A stretch of DNA of 34,448 bases, from the NCBI GenBank assembly GCA_012729435.1, contig JAAYDD010000304.1:1-34448 (forward strand), in the 5' to 3' direction. Within the stretch, counting starts at the first letter, position 1. Every line of letters begins with the position of its first letter. The notes beneath the pieces were generated by a model. The model saw nothing but the letters and a program-made list of their open reading frames with translations. It was not told the origin of the DNA and did not search any database. The stretch is from Desulfobulbus sp. GTDB lineage: Bacteria; Desulfobacterota; Desulfobulbia; Desulfobulbales; Desulfobulbaceae. Position numbers and translations under genes: made by a program. Positions 1-8,367 of the stretch are shown piece after piece.

Positions 1-327
1 AAGCCATAAGATTCCGGCGCCGGTATTCCCGTTCATCATGTACGTGCTGTAATCACCCCGTCCTTTCATACGCACATACATACCGGGAACCAGTGCCATC
101 AGGGCTTCCGAAACATCGACAAATCCCATTTTTTCGATATCCTCGCCCTCAATCACCTGAACCTGATGACCGTATGTTGCCAGTTCAGCGGATAATTTCT
201 GTTCGATCCGGCGGCCGGTCACCACAACCGGATCAAGTTCCATGGTTCTTGCTTCCTGAGCCTCAACCGATGATGCGCACATACACCCCAACAGCATGAC
301 AACTACGGTTCTTTCAACACGTTTCAT
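1..327 (-). CDS. TonB-dependent outer-membrane receptor, N-terminal part (signal peptide, TonB box, start of plug domain); partial, truncated by window edge; probable cobalamin/corrinoid transporter
   Basis: Hand translation of the - strand from ATG at 327-325: MKRVERTVVVMLLGCMCASSVEAQEARTMELDPVVVTGRRIEQKLSAELATYGHQVQVIEGEDIEKMGFVDVSEALMALVPGMYVRMKGRGDYSTYMMNGNTGAGILW..., with signal peptide, DPVVVTGRR TonB-box-like segment and plug-like sequence. Open to the window edge, so absent from the ORF track. Substrate inferred from the upstream riboswitch. Confidence 0.85.
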   Translation of the reverse strand, partial: MKRVERTVVVMLLGCMCASSVEAQEARTMELDPVVVTGRRIEQKLSAELATYGHQVQVIEGEDIEKMGFVDVSEALMALVPGMYVRMKGRGDYSTYMMNGNTGAGILWL

Positions 328-372
328 TGCAGGTCTCCTTTTTTCAGGCGCACTTGTGGAAGGAAAAACAGC

Positions 373-408
373 AAAAAAAAATCCCGGACCGAAAATTCGA
401 TCCGGGAT
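373..408 (-). terminator. Intrinsic terminator between the riboswitch aptamer and the TonB receptor start (candidate expression platform)
   Basis: Perfect 8-bp arms atcccgga (381-388) / tccgggat (401-408); on the - strand followed by 8 T (373-380 = aaaaaaaa on +). Confidence 0.8.
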
Positions 409-478
409 AGCCCTTTATATCCGCAGAAATGCAACTCACAGGTAACGATGCCGTCCTCGCAGTCGTCTCCTCCATCCA

Positions 479-633
479 TTCAGGTAGGTCTTCTGACTTT
501 CGGATCGTCCTACTGACTGCGCCTTCCCGGCCTGTCGGCCAGTGACATGTTGCAGTGTTCGTCCCCGATTACAGCGGCGGGCCCGTCCTCGACTCTCACG
601 AGGTTCCCTTTTACGTTTACATAAACACCTGAA
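479..633 (-). ncRNA. Cobalamin (B12) riboswitch
   Basis: - strand reads ttcaggtgtttatg...aaaaGGGAAcctcGTGAGag...gacgggcccgccGCTGTAATcgggg...aaaGTCAGaaGACCTAcctgaa, i.e. the conserved GGGAA..GTG, CCGC.ACTGTAA-like and 3' B12-box-like (AGTCAGGAGACCTGCC-like) elements in order. Closing P1: ttcaggt (479-485) pairs with acctgaa (627-633). Confidence 0.88.
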
Positions 634-730
634 CTGAGGGTCGATAAAACCCATGCTGTACAGATTGTCAAGCAAATAATAGTTGGATGCCGGTTCTCAA
701 GAAACGGGAAGATATGATGGTACGTTTTCA

Positions 731-745
731 CCGGCCTTCGGCCGG
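731..745. repeat. Short GC-rich hairpin ccggcc-ttc-ggccgg between the riboswitch leader and crcB
   Basis: Perfect 6-bp inverted repeat with 3-nt loop; function unknown. Confidence 0.4.
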
Positions 746-960
746 CCGCTTTTCAGGTACTCTTTGTGCAAGGTCTGTGCACAGCGGTTTTATTGCTGAT
801 TGCACCTTGAAACAGGCGGCAAAAACAGACTCAGCAGGTTAATATCCGGCCTGCTTTCTTTTAAAGGCTCCGAAACACAACCGGGAGACAGAGCCGGGGC
901 GGGTGACTGTGTTTCCGCTCTGCCGGGTACCGGCTACTGCAACTGTTACATCTTTTTGAT

Positions 961-1356
961 ATGGACAGATCCACTCTATACGCTCTTATCCTTGTCGCCT
1001 CCGGCGGTGCGCTTGGTTCAGCGGGCCGCTATCTGCTGTCCGGACTGGTCATGCAGCACACCATGGGCTGGCGGTTTCCGCTGGGAACGTTCATCGTCAA
1101 TGTTCTTGGCTGTCTTGTCATCGGCGTGCTGGCTGGTTGCGTCATGAAAAACAACCTCTTTTCCACAGAGGCCCGGCTCTTTCTCTTCACCGGAATTGCG
1201 GGCGGATTCACCACCTTTTCCGCCTTTGGACTTGAATCCTTTTATCTTCTGCGCCGCTCCGAATTCCTCATGGCCGGCGGGTATATTCTGCTCAGTGTTA
1301 CTGTCTGTCTCCTGGCCCTGTGGCTTGGCTTCAGTGCGGTTCCCCGACAGGGTTGA
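961..1356 (+). CDS. crcB: Fluoride efflux transporter CrcB (Fluc family)
   Basis: 131 aa with family-typical GGALGSAGRYLLSG, PLGTFIVNVLGCLVIGVLAG, and FTGIAGGFTTFSAFGLES motifs; four hydrophobic segments. Confidence 0.93.
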   Translation: MDRSTLYALILVASGGALGSAGRYLLSGLVMQHTMGWRFPLGTFIVNVLGCLVIGVLAGCVMKNNLFSTEARLFLFTGIAGGFTTFSAFGLESFYLLRRSEFLMAGGYILLSVTVCLLALWLGFSAVPRQG

Positions 1357-1700
1357 AGAAAGACTCATCATTACACCACCCACGCCATAAAAAGGATTGC
1401 GCAACCCTGCCTGACCCGGATGCCTCTGGACAGGGGCGTGGTTCAGATCGATGACACAAACAGCCTGTTCAGTAAAATTCCGATCAAATACAGGTTCTTA
1501 CGAACTGCTTCCTCGAACAAAAATTCTCTACAGGTTTCTATTTTGCAGTTTCATTTTCCACAGATACCGTTTATGCTTATCTGGCAGGCATCAATGTTTA
1601 CCGGTTTTGTTCATACTACACAGTGTTACATAAGGAGGAGTTTCGTACATCTGACCGTCGCTCAACTGTCCCGTGCGTACATTGCATGCCAGTTGCAGCC

Positions 1701-1726
1701 GTAACCACTGGAAGTATTCTGGTTAC
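1701..1726. promoter_or_regulatory. Inverted repeat upstream of the eCIS operon (candidate operator)
   Basis: gtaacca (1701-1707) and tggttac (1720-1726), perfect 7-bp arms, 12-nt spacer, 50 bp upstream of the first eCIS ORF. Confidence 0.35.
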
Positions 1727-1775
1727 AGTATCTTAAGAAAAGTATTCAACTCTTCGGGAGCACGGTAACAGTGCT

Positions 1776-2393
1776 ATGATATTTCACGCGTTAAAAATCC
1801 TCACAGCGCACCTGAACTCCTACTACACCGGCCTGACAAAACCCGGCGGCCTTACCGCCCATCCAGCCGCAACCATACAAAATGTGTCCCAACTCACCGA
1901 TAACGAACTGAAAAGCTGTAACAAGGTTCTCCTCACCCTGGTCAACCTCGCAGAAGAGACGGCCATGAAAAACGAACCCGGCACCTATGTTGTGAACAGC
2001 AACGAAGCCCACTACACCAATCCGCCGGTGAATCTGAACCTTTTTCTTCTCTTTTCGATCTGCATGGTCAACTATGAACATGCACTTATCTACCTCTCAC
2101 ACACCATCAACTTCTTCCAGGGTAAAAAGATATTCACCAGACAGGACGGGGCTCCCATCCACAGCGGCCTGACGGATGATTTCCACAACGAGCTGCCAGG
2201 AGATTTTCATATTATCCTCGACCTCTATTCGCTCAGTTTTGAACAGGTGAACTACCTGTGGAGCACCCTTGGGGGCAAACAGCATCCTTTTGTCTGTTAC
2301 AAGGTCCGTCTTGTGAAACTGCAGAGAGCGGCTGTCAGAGAAACCCGCGGCGTTATCAGAACGATCGGCATTGATGATTCGGCCGCACCATAA
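1776..2393 (+). CDS. DUF4255 / Pvc16_N-like protein (eCIS cap/tube-terminator-like)
   Basis: 205 aa; N-terminal helix, ..TDNELKSCNKVLLTLVNLAEE.., ..NPPVNLNLFLLFSICMVNYEHALIYLSHTINFFQGKKIFT.., FEQVNYLWSTLGGKQHPFVCYKVRLV: hallmark of DUF4255 proteins in eCIS and phage-like loci. Confidence 0.88.
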   Translation: MIFHALKILTAHLNSYYTGLTKPGGLTAHPAATIQNVSQLTDNELKSCNKVLLTLVNLAEETAMKNEPGTYVVNSNEAHYTNPPVNLNLFLLFSICMVNYEHALIYLSHTINFFQGKKIFTRQDGAPIHSGLTDDFHNELPGDFHIILDLYSLSFEQVNYLWSTLGGKQHPFVCYKVRLVKLQRAAVRETRGVIRTIGIDDSAAP

Positions 2394-2419
2394 ACCGGCT
2401 CAGCCGAGGTATACACAGT

Positions 2420-3631
2420 ATGGCCATAAGCCTTACCTACAGCATCCTCTTTGAAGTGAACATTCTTCACCACTACCTGCTCAACAACGGGCTGAAGAAC
2501 TTCACCTCCATGAGCACCGCTGAACAGGCGGAACTGATGCTGCTGTATGATATCGGCGATATCTTTCAGATCGTCCCCTCCAGACAGACCCGAAGAGATC
2601 TCGCCCGGCACCAGTGTCTTTTCAGACAGACGGCCACCGGTTTTCTCGTCGGTCTGAAAACAGAAAAGGCTGCGGATCCGACACAGCCGGACAGACCGTT
2701 TCATACTCTCGACAACGATCTGACCTTCACCTTCAACATCCATATCCGGGACTACAACCTGCTCAACTATACGGCGCTGCCGCTAACGGGGAATGACGGC
2801 CGGGTTTATCTCTTCAGCAACCTCGCGACTGCCTCCGGAAAGATCTTCCCGTCCCTTTGCTCGCTGCCCGGCACCTTCAGGACCGGACATACTTATATGC
2901 CGGGTGACACCCTTATCGACAACCCGTCCGCTCCTACCCGACTTTTCACTGCAAAGGTAAAGACAACGGCAGACCCCGTCTCCTCTTCCGACTGGCTGGA
3001 GGAGCAGCAGAGCAACGGTCTGCCGATCTCCTATGCCAATGCAAATGACCGGTATCGGCTGGTGCAGCAGCAGTTGCTCTATACCGTGACAGCCGCCGGT
3101 CTCGAGCCGGATCTCGTCGTCCAAACCGCCGCCGGAACCACGGTTGACGTCAAAACCGACATCCTGCCCGGCGAGTTTCGCACCATCAGGCTCGATCTGC
3201 GCGGCCTGCCCGAAGGTCTTTACCGGCTGCACGCACAGTCGGCTGATCTGAGCTATCAGGATCAGCAGTACTTTTATCTGCTGGAGGAACAGGAAACACC
3301 TTTTGCAATCCTCAGCCTTGCAGTGCAGAGCAACAGCGCATCGTACAACATGCTCGATACCCAGGGGCACATACGCAGTCCGGTTTATGAACTCCGGCTC
3401 AAAAATCGAGCCACGCACTGGCGATACATCGGCAGATCGTTCAACGCCTCTTCTGTAACTGCCGACCCCATGCCGCTTACCCGGTTCGGTTTCATCGACA
3501 ACATCAGTGTTCCTGACAGCAACGGTGTACAGGTTGATGACCTGCCCAACCCGGAGGTGACCATGATCAAGGCAGAGGCTTTGACTGTTGAGGCGGAGAG
3601 TAAATTCTATTCAGACATCCACATCCACTAA
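2420..3631 (+). CDS. Uncharacterised 403-aa eCIS-locus protein
   Basis: Long ORF between cap-like and sheath genes in the same operon; no confidently recognised domain; internal segment resembles beta-rich structural protein. Confidence 0.75.
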   Translation: MAISLTYSILFEVNILHHYLLNNGLKNFTSMSTAEQAELMLLYDIGDIFQIVPSRQTRRDLARHQCLFRQTATGFLVGLKTEKAADPTQPDRPFHTLDNDLTFTFNIHIRDYNLLNYTALPLTGNDGRVYLFSNLATASGKIFPSLCSLPGTFRTGHTYMPGDTLIDNPSAPTRLFTAKVKTTADPVSSSDWLEEQQSNGLPISYANANDRYRLVQQQLLYTVTAAGLEPDLVVQTAAGTTVDVKTDILPGEFRTIRLDLRGLPEGLYRLHAQSADLSYQDQQYFYLLEEQETPFAILSLAVQSNSASYNMLDTQGHIRSPVYELRLKNRATHWRYIGRSFNASSVTADPMPLTRFGFIDNISVPDSNGVQVDDLPNPEVTMIKAEALTVEAESKFYSDIHIH

Positions 3632-3649
3632 CAACTGACAGGGATCACC

Positions 3650-5134
3650 ATGGCAACGACATACAAAACCCCCGGCGTTTACGTAGAGGAAATCTCCAAA
3701 CTGCCTCCTTCTGTGGCTCAGGTGGAAACAGCCATTCCGGCCTTCATCGGCTACACGGAAAAAGACACCTACCGGGGGCTTTCTCTCACGGCCAGACCCA
3801 AGCGTATCAAGTCGCTGGCCGAATTTGTGGAGATATTCGGCATGGCACCTCCCACGAGGTTTGTAACCGGAACAGATACCGGGATCAGAATCAAAAAGGC
3901 AGACGGTGTATTTCAGCTTGACAGCCCCCTGGCCGATCCCTTTGCCACCCTGCAGTATCGGCTGTACTATAGCCTGCAACTCTACTTCGGTAACGGCGGC
4001 GGCCCCTGCTATATCGTCTCCTGCGGCAGGTACAAGACCAGCGGCACTCTGGTGAGCAACACAGAGATGGAAACAGCCCTTGTCTCCCTCAGAAAGGAAG
4101 ATGAACCCACGATGATCGTCTTCACCGATGCGGTTTCCCTGACCGACGCCAATCAGTTTTACAGCCTGCAGATCAAGGCCCTGGGCCAGTGCGCCGAACT
4201 GATGGACCGGGTGGCGATCATTGACCTGCATCTTGCCGCAAGTGCCAAAGGTGAGGCGGCTTTCAATGCCATTGAAGGTGATTTCCGCACCAGAATCGGC
4301 AGCAACAACCTCAGCTACGGAGCAGCCTACTACCCCTGGCTGCGTACCACCCTCGATTATTTCATCGATGAGTCCGCCATACCCGTTCTTCGCGGTGCCA
4401 ACGTCAGTAACACCGAGATTCCGGACAACATCGTACTGCGCAAGTATCCGCCTGAGGGAACGACTGAACTTGCGGCAACTGACGCGCAAACCTCTCTCTA
4501 CCATGCCCAGAGTTCGATCTATGCCCTTATCAAGAAAGAGATCGCCAAGTTTCAGGTCATCTCACCGCCCTCACCGGCCATTGCCGGGGTGTATGCCATG
4601 GTGGACAGCACCCGCGGAGTGTGGAAGGCGCCGGCCAACGTGTCACTCAACTATGTGAGCGAACCCATGGTCAAGATCGATGACCAGGATCAGCGGGATA
4701 TGAACGTGACCACAACGGGCAAATCGGTCAACGCTGTCCGTATGTTCAGCGGTAAAGGTGTGCTGGTCTGGGGAGCCCGCACCCTGGCCGGCAACGATAA
4801 CGAATGGCGGTATATCAGTGTCCGCCGCTTCTATAACATGGTGGAAGAGAGCGTCAAAAAGGCGACCGAACCCTTTGTGTTTGAACCCAACGATGCGAAC
4901 ACCTGGATTAAAGTGCGGGCAATGATCGAGAACTTTCTCGTACTGCAGTGGCGGGCCGGAGCCCTGCAAGGCGCTAAGGCTGAAGAGGCGTTTTTCGTCC
5001 GGGTCGGTCTCGGTGAAACCATGACCGCCCTTGATATCCTTGAAGGACGTATGATCGTTGAGATCGGTATGGCAGTGGTACGGCCGGCTGAGTTTATCAT
5101 CCTCCGGTTCAGTCACAAGATGGTTGTATCCTGA
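3650..5134 (+). CDS. eCIS sheath protein 1 (phage tail sheath family, Pvc2-4-like)
   Basis: 494 aa; YKTPGVYVEEISKLPPSVAQVETAIPAFIGYTE N-terminus and GVLVWGARTLAGNDNEWRYISVRRFYNMVEESVKKATEPFVFEPND..IVEIGMAVVRPAEFIILRFSH C-terminus. Confidence 0.97.
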   Translation: MATTYKTPGVYVEEISKLPPSVAQVETAIPAFIGYTEKDTYRGLSLTARPKRIKSLAEFVEIFGMAPPTRFVTGTDTGIRIKKADGVFQLDSPLADPFATLQYRLYYSLQLYFGNGGGPCYIVSCGRYKTSGTLVSNTEMETALVSLRKEDEPTMIVFTDAVSLTDANQFYSLQIKALGQCAELMDRVAIIDLHLAASAKGEAAFNAIEGDFRTRIGSNNLSYGAAYYPWLRTTLDYFIDESAIPVLRGANVSNTEIPDNIVLRKYPPEGTTELAATDAQTSLYHAQSSIYALIKKEIAKFQVISPPSPAIAGVYAMVDSTRGVWKAPANVSLNYVSEPMVKIDDQDQRDMNVTTTGKSVNAVRMFSGKGVLVWGARTLAGNDNEWRYISVRRFYNMVEESVKKATEPFVFEPNDANTWIKVRAMIENFLVLQWRAGALQGAKAEEAFFVRVGLGETMTALDILEGRMIVEIGMAVVRPAEFIILRFSHKMVVS

Positions 5135-5172
5135 CAGTCCTCAACAACTAACACTCAACCGGTGCCAAGGCT

Positions 5173-7173
5173 ATGAATTACAAAACTCCAGGCGTCTATG
5201 TTCAGGAAATCTCCCTTTTCCCGCCATCCGTTGCCCAGGTGGATACAGCGGTGCCGGCCTTTATCGGTTACACGGAGAAGGCAAGTGATCCGGCCGGCAA
5301 AAACCTGACGAACGAACCGGTGCGAATCAAATCACTGGTGGAATTTCAAGCGCTGTTCGGCAGTGCCTACATACCGGCAACCTATAGGGTTGTCACCGAT
5401 GCCGCAGCCGACAATTCGCTGCAGTCAGTCACACCGGATAAACGGTACTACCTCTATGATGTTCTCAGACAGTTTTATGACAACGGCGGCGGTAACTGCT
5501 ACATCGTCAGCGTGGGCAGCTTTGAGGATACAGTTGCCTTTGATGCGCTGAAAAAGGGAGTGGAGCTCCTGCGTAAGGTGGATGAACCTACCCTGCTGGT
5601 CTGCCCTGATGCTGCTGCATTGCTCAACAGTAACGACGAACCGGATCTGGCCGCATTCACCGATCTGCAGAAGCTGTTGCTCAGTCAATGCGCAGAGCTG
5701 CAAGACCGGTTTGCCATCCTTGACATCATGGAAGGGTATCTGCCCGAAGATGTGAGCAACACCCCCCTGAAAGACTTCCGGGATTCCATAGGTATCAACA
5801 ATCTCAGCTATGGCGCCGCCTACTACCCCTGGATTGTCACCGGTTACACCTGTGACATCGGTTTCCGTCAGCTTGCGTTCTTTGACGCAGCCGCTCCCGC
5901 AACCCGGATCACCGATCTCACGCCGTATGCAAATAACGAGAAAGAAGAGGCTCTGACAGCCGCCATCACAGCTGCTCTGGCAGACACTGATGCCTGCTGC
6001 GACATTGCCGGGGCAGACAGACTCAGGCTGAGAGCCGAAGGCAGCAACTATCTCAGAGCGCGCCTGGCCGACTACGAGGCAGACATTGGCAGAAACTCAG
6101 CCCTGACAAGCAACATGACAGGTTATCTGAATGTACTTGCCGATGTTGCAGCCGCCTTTGCCAAGGCTGAAGCCTCGGCACAGACGGACTCAGGCTTTGC
6201 CAAAGAGGTTGCCTTGCTCAAAAAGGATGCCGGACTGATGGAGGCGCTCATCGGTCTTGTTGCCATTGAAAAAAATCCGGCAACCATCGCCAATACCGAA
6301 GCAGCAAGGGATGCTGCCAGGGTCAATGCCCTGTACAGCCCGCTTGCCCCCGCATGGCTCGACAATACCGCCATAGATGATATAGAGGCTGATACCACAT
6401 CCTTTGCCAACAACAGGGCCGGGCGGCTGGAGATCATCTCCGCCCTTGCACCGCACGTGTCCAGGATCCTGAGCAGTTATGACCGCCTCTGTGATGCGGC
6501 CCTCTACTATGAACGTGAAGGCAATGACGCCCTGTTTGCAGGCCATGCATTTTTCAGCGGTGTACGTGACATGCTCATCAGAACGATGCGTACCGTGCCG
6601 CCATCGGGCACTGTCGCTGGTATTTACGCCGGTGTTGACAGTACGCGGGGTGTATGGAAGGCACCTGCCAATATCAGCATCAATGCCATAATCGGGCCCG
6701 CGGTCAGCCTGGACAATAAAGATCAGGAAGATCTGAACGTGCACACGAGCGGCAAATCGATCAACGCCATCCGGGCGTTCACCGGCAGGGGTTCTCTGGT
6801 CTGGGGTGCACGCACACTGGCCGGTAACGATAACGAGTGGCGCTATGTACCGGTCAGACGTTTCTATATTATGGCGGAGGAGAGCATCAAAAAGGCAACA
6901 GAACCCTTTGTCTTTGAACCCAATGATGCCAATACCTGGGTCAAGGTTCGTGCCATGATTGAAAACTTCCTCATCCTCCAATGGCGTGCCGGAGCGCTGC
7001 AGGGGGCCAAACCAGAGGAAGCCTTTTATGTGCATGTCGGTCTGAACGAGACCATGACCGCCCTCGATATCCTTGAAGGGAGGATGATTGTCGAGATCGG
7101 CATGGCCGTTGTCCGGCCGGCGGAGTTCATTATCCTTCGCTTCAGCCACCTGATGCAATCAGGTCAGGGGTAA
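5173..7173 (+). CDS. eCIS sheath protein 2, with a ~180-aa insertion
   Basis: 666 aa; same N- and C-terminal sheath signatures (YKTPGVYVQEISLFPPSVAQVDTAVPAFIGYTEK; SLVWGARTLAGNDNEWRYVPVRRFYIMAEESIKKATEPFVFEPNDANTW) plus an extra helical segment not in sheath 1. Confidence 0.97.
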   Translation: MNYKTPGVYVQEISLFPPSVAQVDTAVPAFIGYTEKASDPAGKNLTNEPVRIKSLVEFQALFGSAYIPATYRVVTDAAADNSLQSVTPDKRYYLYDVLRQFYDNGGGNCYIVSVGSFEDTVAFDALKKGVELLRKVDEPTLLVCPDAAALLNSNDEPDLAAFTDLQKLLLSQCAELQDRFAILDIMEGYLPEDVSNTPLKDFRDSIGINNLSYGAAYYPWIVTGYTCDIGFRQLAFFDAAAPATRITDLTPYANNEKEEALTAAITAALADTDACCDIAGADRLRLRAEGSNYLRARLADYEADIGRNSALTSNMTGYLNVLADVAAAFAKAEASAQTDSGFAKEVALLKKDAGLMEALIGLVAIEKNPATIANTEAARDAARVNALYSPLAPAWLDNTAIDDIEADTTSFANNRAGRLEIISALAPHVSRILSSYDRLCDAALYYEREGNDALFAGHAFFSGVRDMLIRTMRTVPPSGTVAGIYAGVDSTRGVWKAPANISINAIIGPAVSLDNKDQEDLNVHTSGKSINAIRAFTGRGSLVWGARTLAGNDNEWRYVPVRRFYIMAEESIKKATEPFVFEPNDANTWVKVRAMIENFLILQWRAGALQGAKPEEAFYVHVGLNETMTALDILEGRMIVEIGMAVVRPAEFIILRFSHLMQSGQG

Positions 7174-7279
7174 GACAACACGCAGCTGCAGTCTGACACA
7201 CAGGTTCATCCCGTCGGTTTCCTCAGCACTGGACGGATACCGGCAGATACATTCAACTTTAACTGACAAGTGATCTCCT

Positions 7280-7711
7280 ATGGCAACCTATCCGATTCCC
7301 AAGTTTCACTTCCAGGTACAGTGGGGCGGTACCCGCATCGGTTTTACTGAAGTGACGGGCCTGACCATTGAAAACGAAGTCATCGAATACCGGGAAGGCA
7401 GCAGTCCGGAATACAGCAAGATCAAGATGCCCGGCCTGCACAAGTACGGTAACATCACCCTGAAGCGGGGTATTTTTGCCAGTGACAACGAGTACTACGA
7501 CTGGCTCAACTCGGTAAAACTCAACACCATTGAACGCCGGGATCTCATTATCAGTCTTCTCAACGAAAACCATGAACCAGTGGTTTCGTACAAGGTCAAG
7601 CAGGCCTGGCCGGTGAAGATCCAGGCGCCGGATCTTAAAAGTGATGCCAACGAGGTGGCCATTGAGAGCATTGAACTGGCCCATGAAGGACTGGTGATTC
7701 AGAACGGCTGA
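7280..7711 (+). CDS. eCIS inner tube protein 1 (phage tail tube gp19-like)
   Basis: 143 aa; YPIPKFHFQVQWGGTRIGFTEVTGLTIENEVIEYREG..KMPGLHKYGNITLKRGIF.. pattern. Confidence 0.95.
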   Translation: MATYPIPKFHFQVQWGGTRIGFTEVTGLTIENEVIEYREGSSPEYSKIKMPGLHKYGNITLKRGIFASDNEYYDWLNSVKLNTIERRDLIISLLNENHEPVVSYKVKQAWPVKIQAPDLKSDANEVAIESIELAHEGLVIQNG

Positions 7712-7729
7712 CCCGGATGATGAGCAATC

Positions 7730-8182
7730 ATGGCTGATAACGGGAAATACTATCCGCCGGTGGGCTTTCACTTCAAAGTGGTGTTCACCGGTATCGGTAC
7801 GGAAGAGATCGACAGCCGCTTTCAATCGGTTTCCGGCCTCAGCATGGAGCTGGAAACCGAGGCAAAAAAAGAAGGCGGTGAAAACCGGTATGAACATATT
7901 CTGCCGGTGCGGACAAAGTACCCGGTGCTTGTTTTGAAGCGCGGACTGGTCAACGATTCGGAGTTGCTGACAAAATGGTGCAACGATGCTTTTTTATCGC
8001 TGGACATCAGACCGGTTGACCTGACCGTCTCGCTGCTCAATGAAAACCATGAACCGCTCATGACCTGGAGCGTTAAACATGCCTGGCCGAGAAAATGGAG
8101 CCACAGCGACCTCAATGCCGAGCAGAACGGGCTCGCCATTGAGACCTTTGAACTTCAGTACCAGTACTTCACTCTTTCCTGA
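7730..8182 (+). CDS. eCIS inner tube protein 2 (Pvc5-like)
   Basis: 150 aa; YYPPVGFHFKVVFTG..IDSRFQSVSGLSMELETE..VLVLKRGLV..LLNENHEPLMTWSVKHAWPRKW. Confidence 0.93.
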   Translation: MADNGKYYPPVGFHFKVVFTGIGTEEIDSRFQSVSGLSMELETEAKKEGGENRYEHILPVRTKYPVLVLKRGLVNDSELLTKWCNDAFLSLDIRPVDLTVSLLNENHEPLMTWSVKHAWPRKWSHSDLNAEQNGLAIETFELQYQYFTLS

Positions 8183-8190
8183 CCTGTCCC

Positions 8191-8367
8191 ATGCCCATTG
8201 AAATCCGTGAACTCAACATCCGGGTCAGCGTCACCCGCAGTGAACAGGAACAGGAGAGCACAACGGCTCCTGGAAGTGTCCAGTCAGGGGCTCCTGACAT
8301 GGACGGGCTGATAACCGAATGTGTTGAGCAGGTCATGGAACTCCTCAGACTCCGGAATGAACGCTGA
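8191..8367 (+). CDS. Small DUF5908-family eCIS protein (Pvc6-like), 58 aa
   Basis: Hand translation: MPIEIRELNIRVSVTRSEQEQESTTAPGSVQSGAPDMDGLITECVEQVMELLRLRNER*. Start MPIEIREL typical of DUF5908; positional match to pvc6; stop overlaps next ATG (tgATG). Below the ORF-track length cut-off. Confidence 0.85.
   Translation: MPIEIRELNIRVSVTRSEQEQESTTAPGSVQSGAPDMDGLITECVEQVMELLRLRNER

Noticed and set aside
800-960. Fluoride riboswitch upstream of crcB
   Set aside because: The leader is GC-rich and can form stems, but I could not identify the conserved GGnGATG...CTGATG..CCTCTAC layout. An Infernal run with RF01734 would decide.
1420-1704. 94-aa + ORF between crcB and the eCIS operon
   Set aside because: No recognisable sequence family or convincing RBS; composition looks non-coding. 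A strong SD-like taaggaggag at ~1630 has no suitably spaced ATG.
6190-7158. 322-aa - strand ORF opposite sheath 2, and similar antisense ORFs (2783-3418, 3611-4504, 17906-18769, 25810-26724, 27357-28187)
   Set aside because: All are fully antisense to clear coding genes with no family signature; treated as shadow ORFs.
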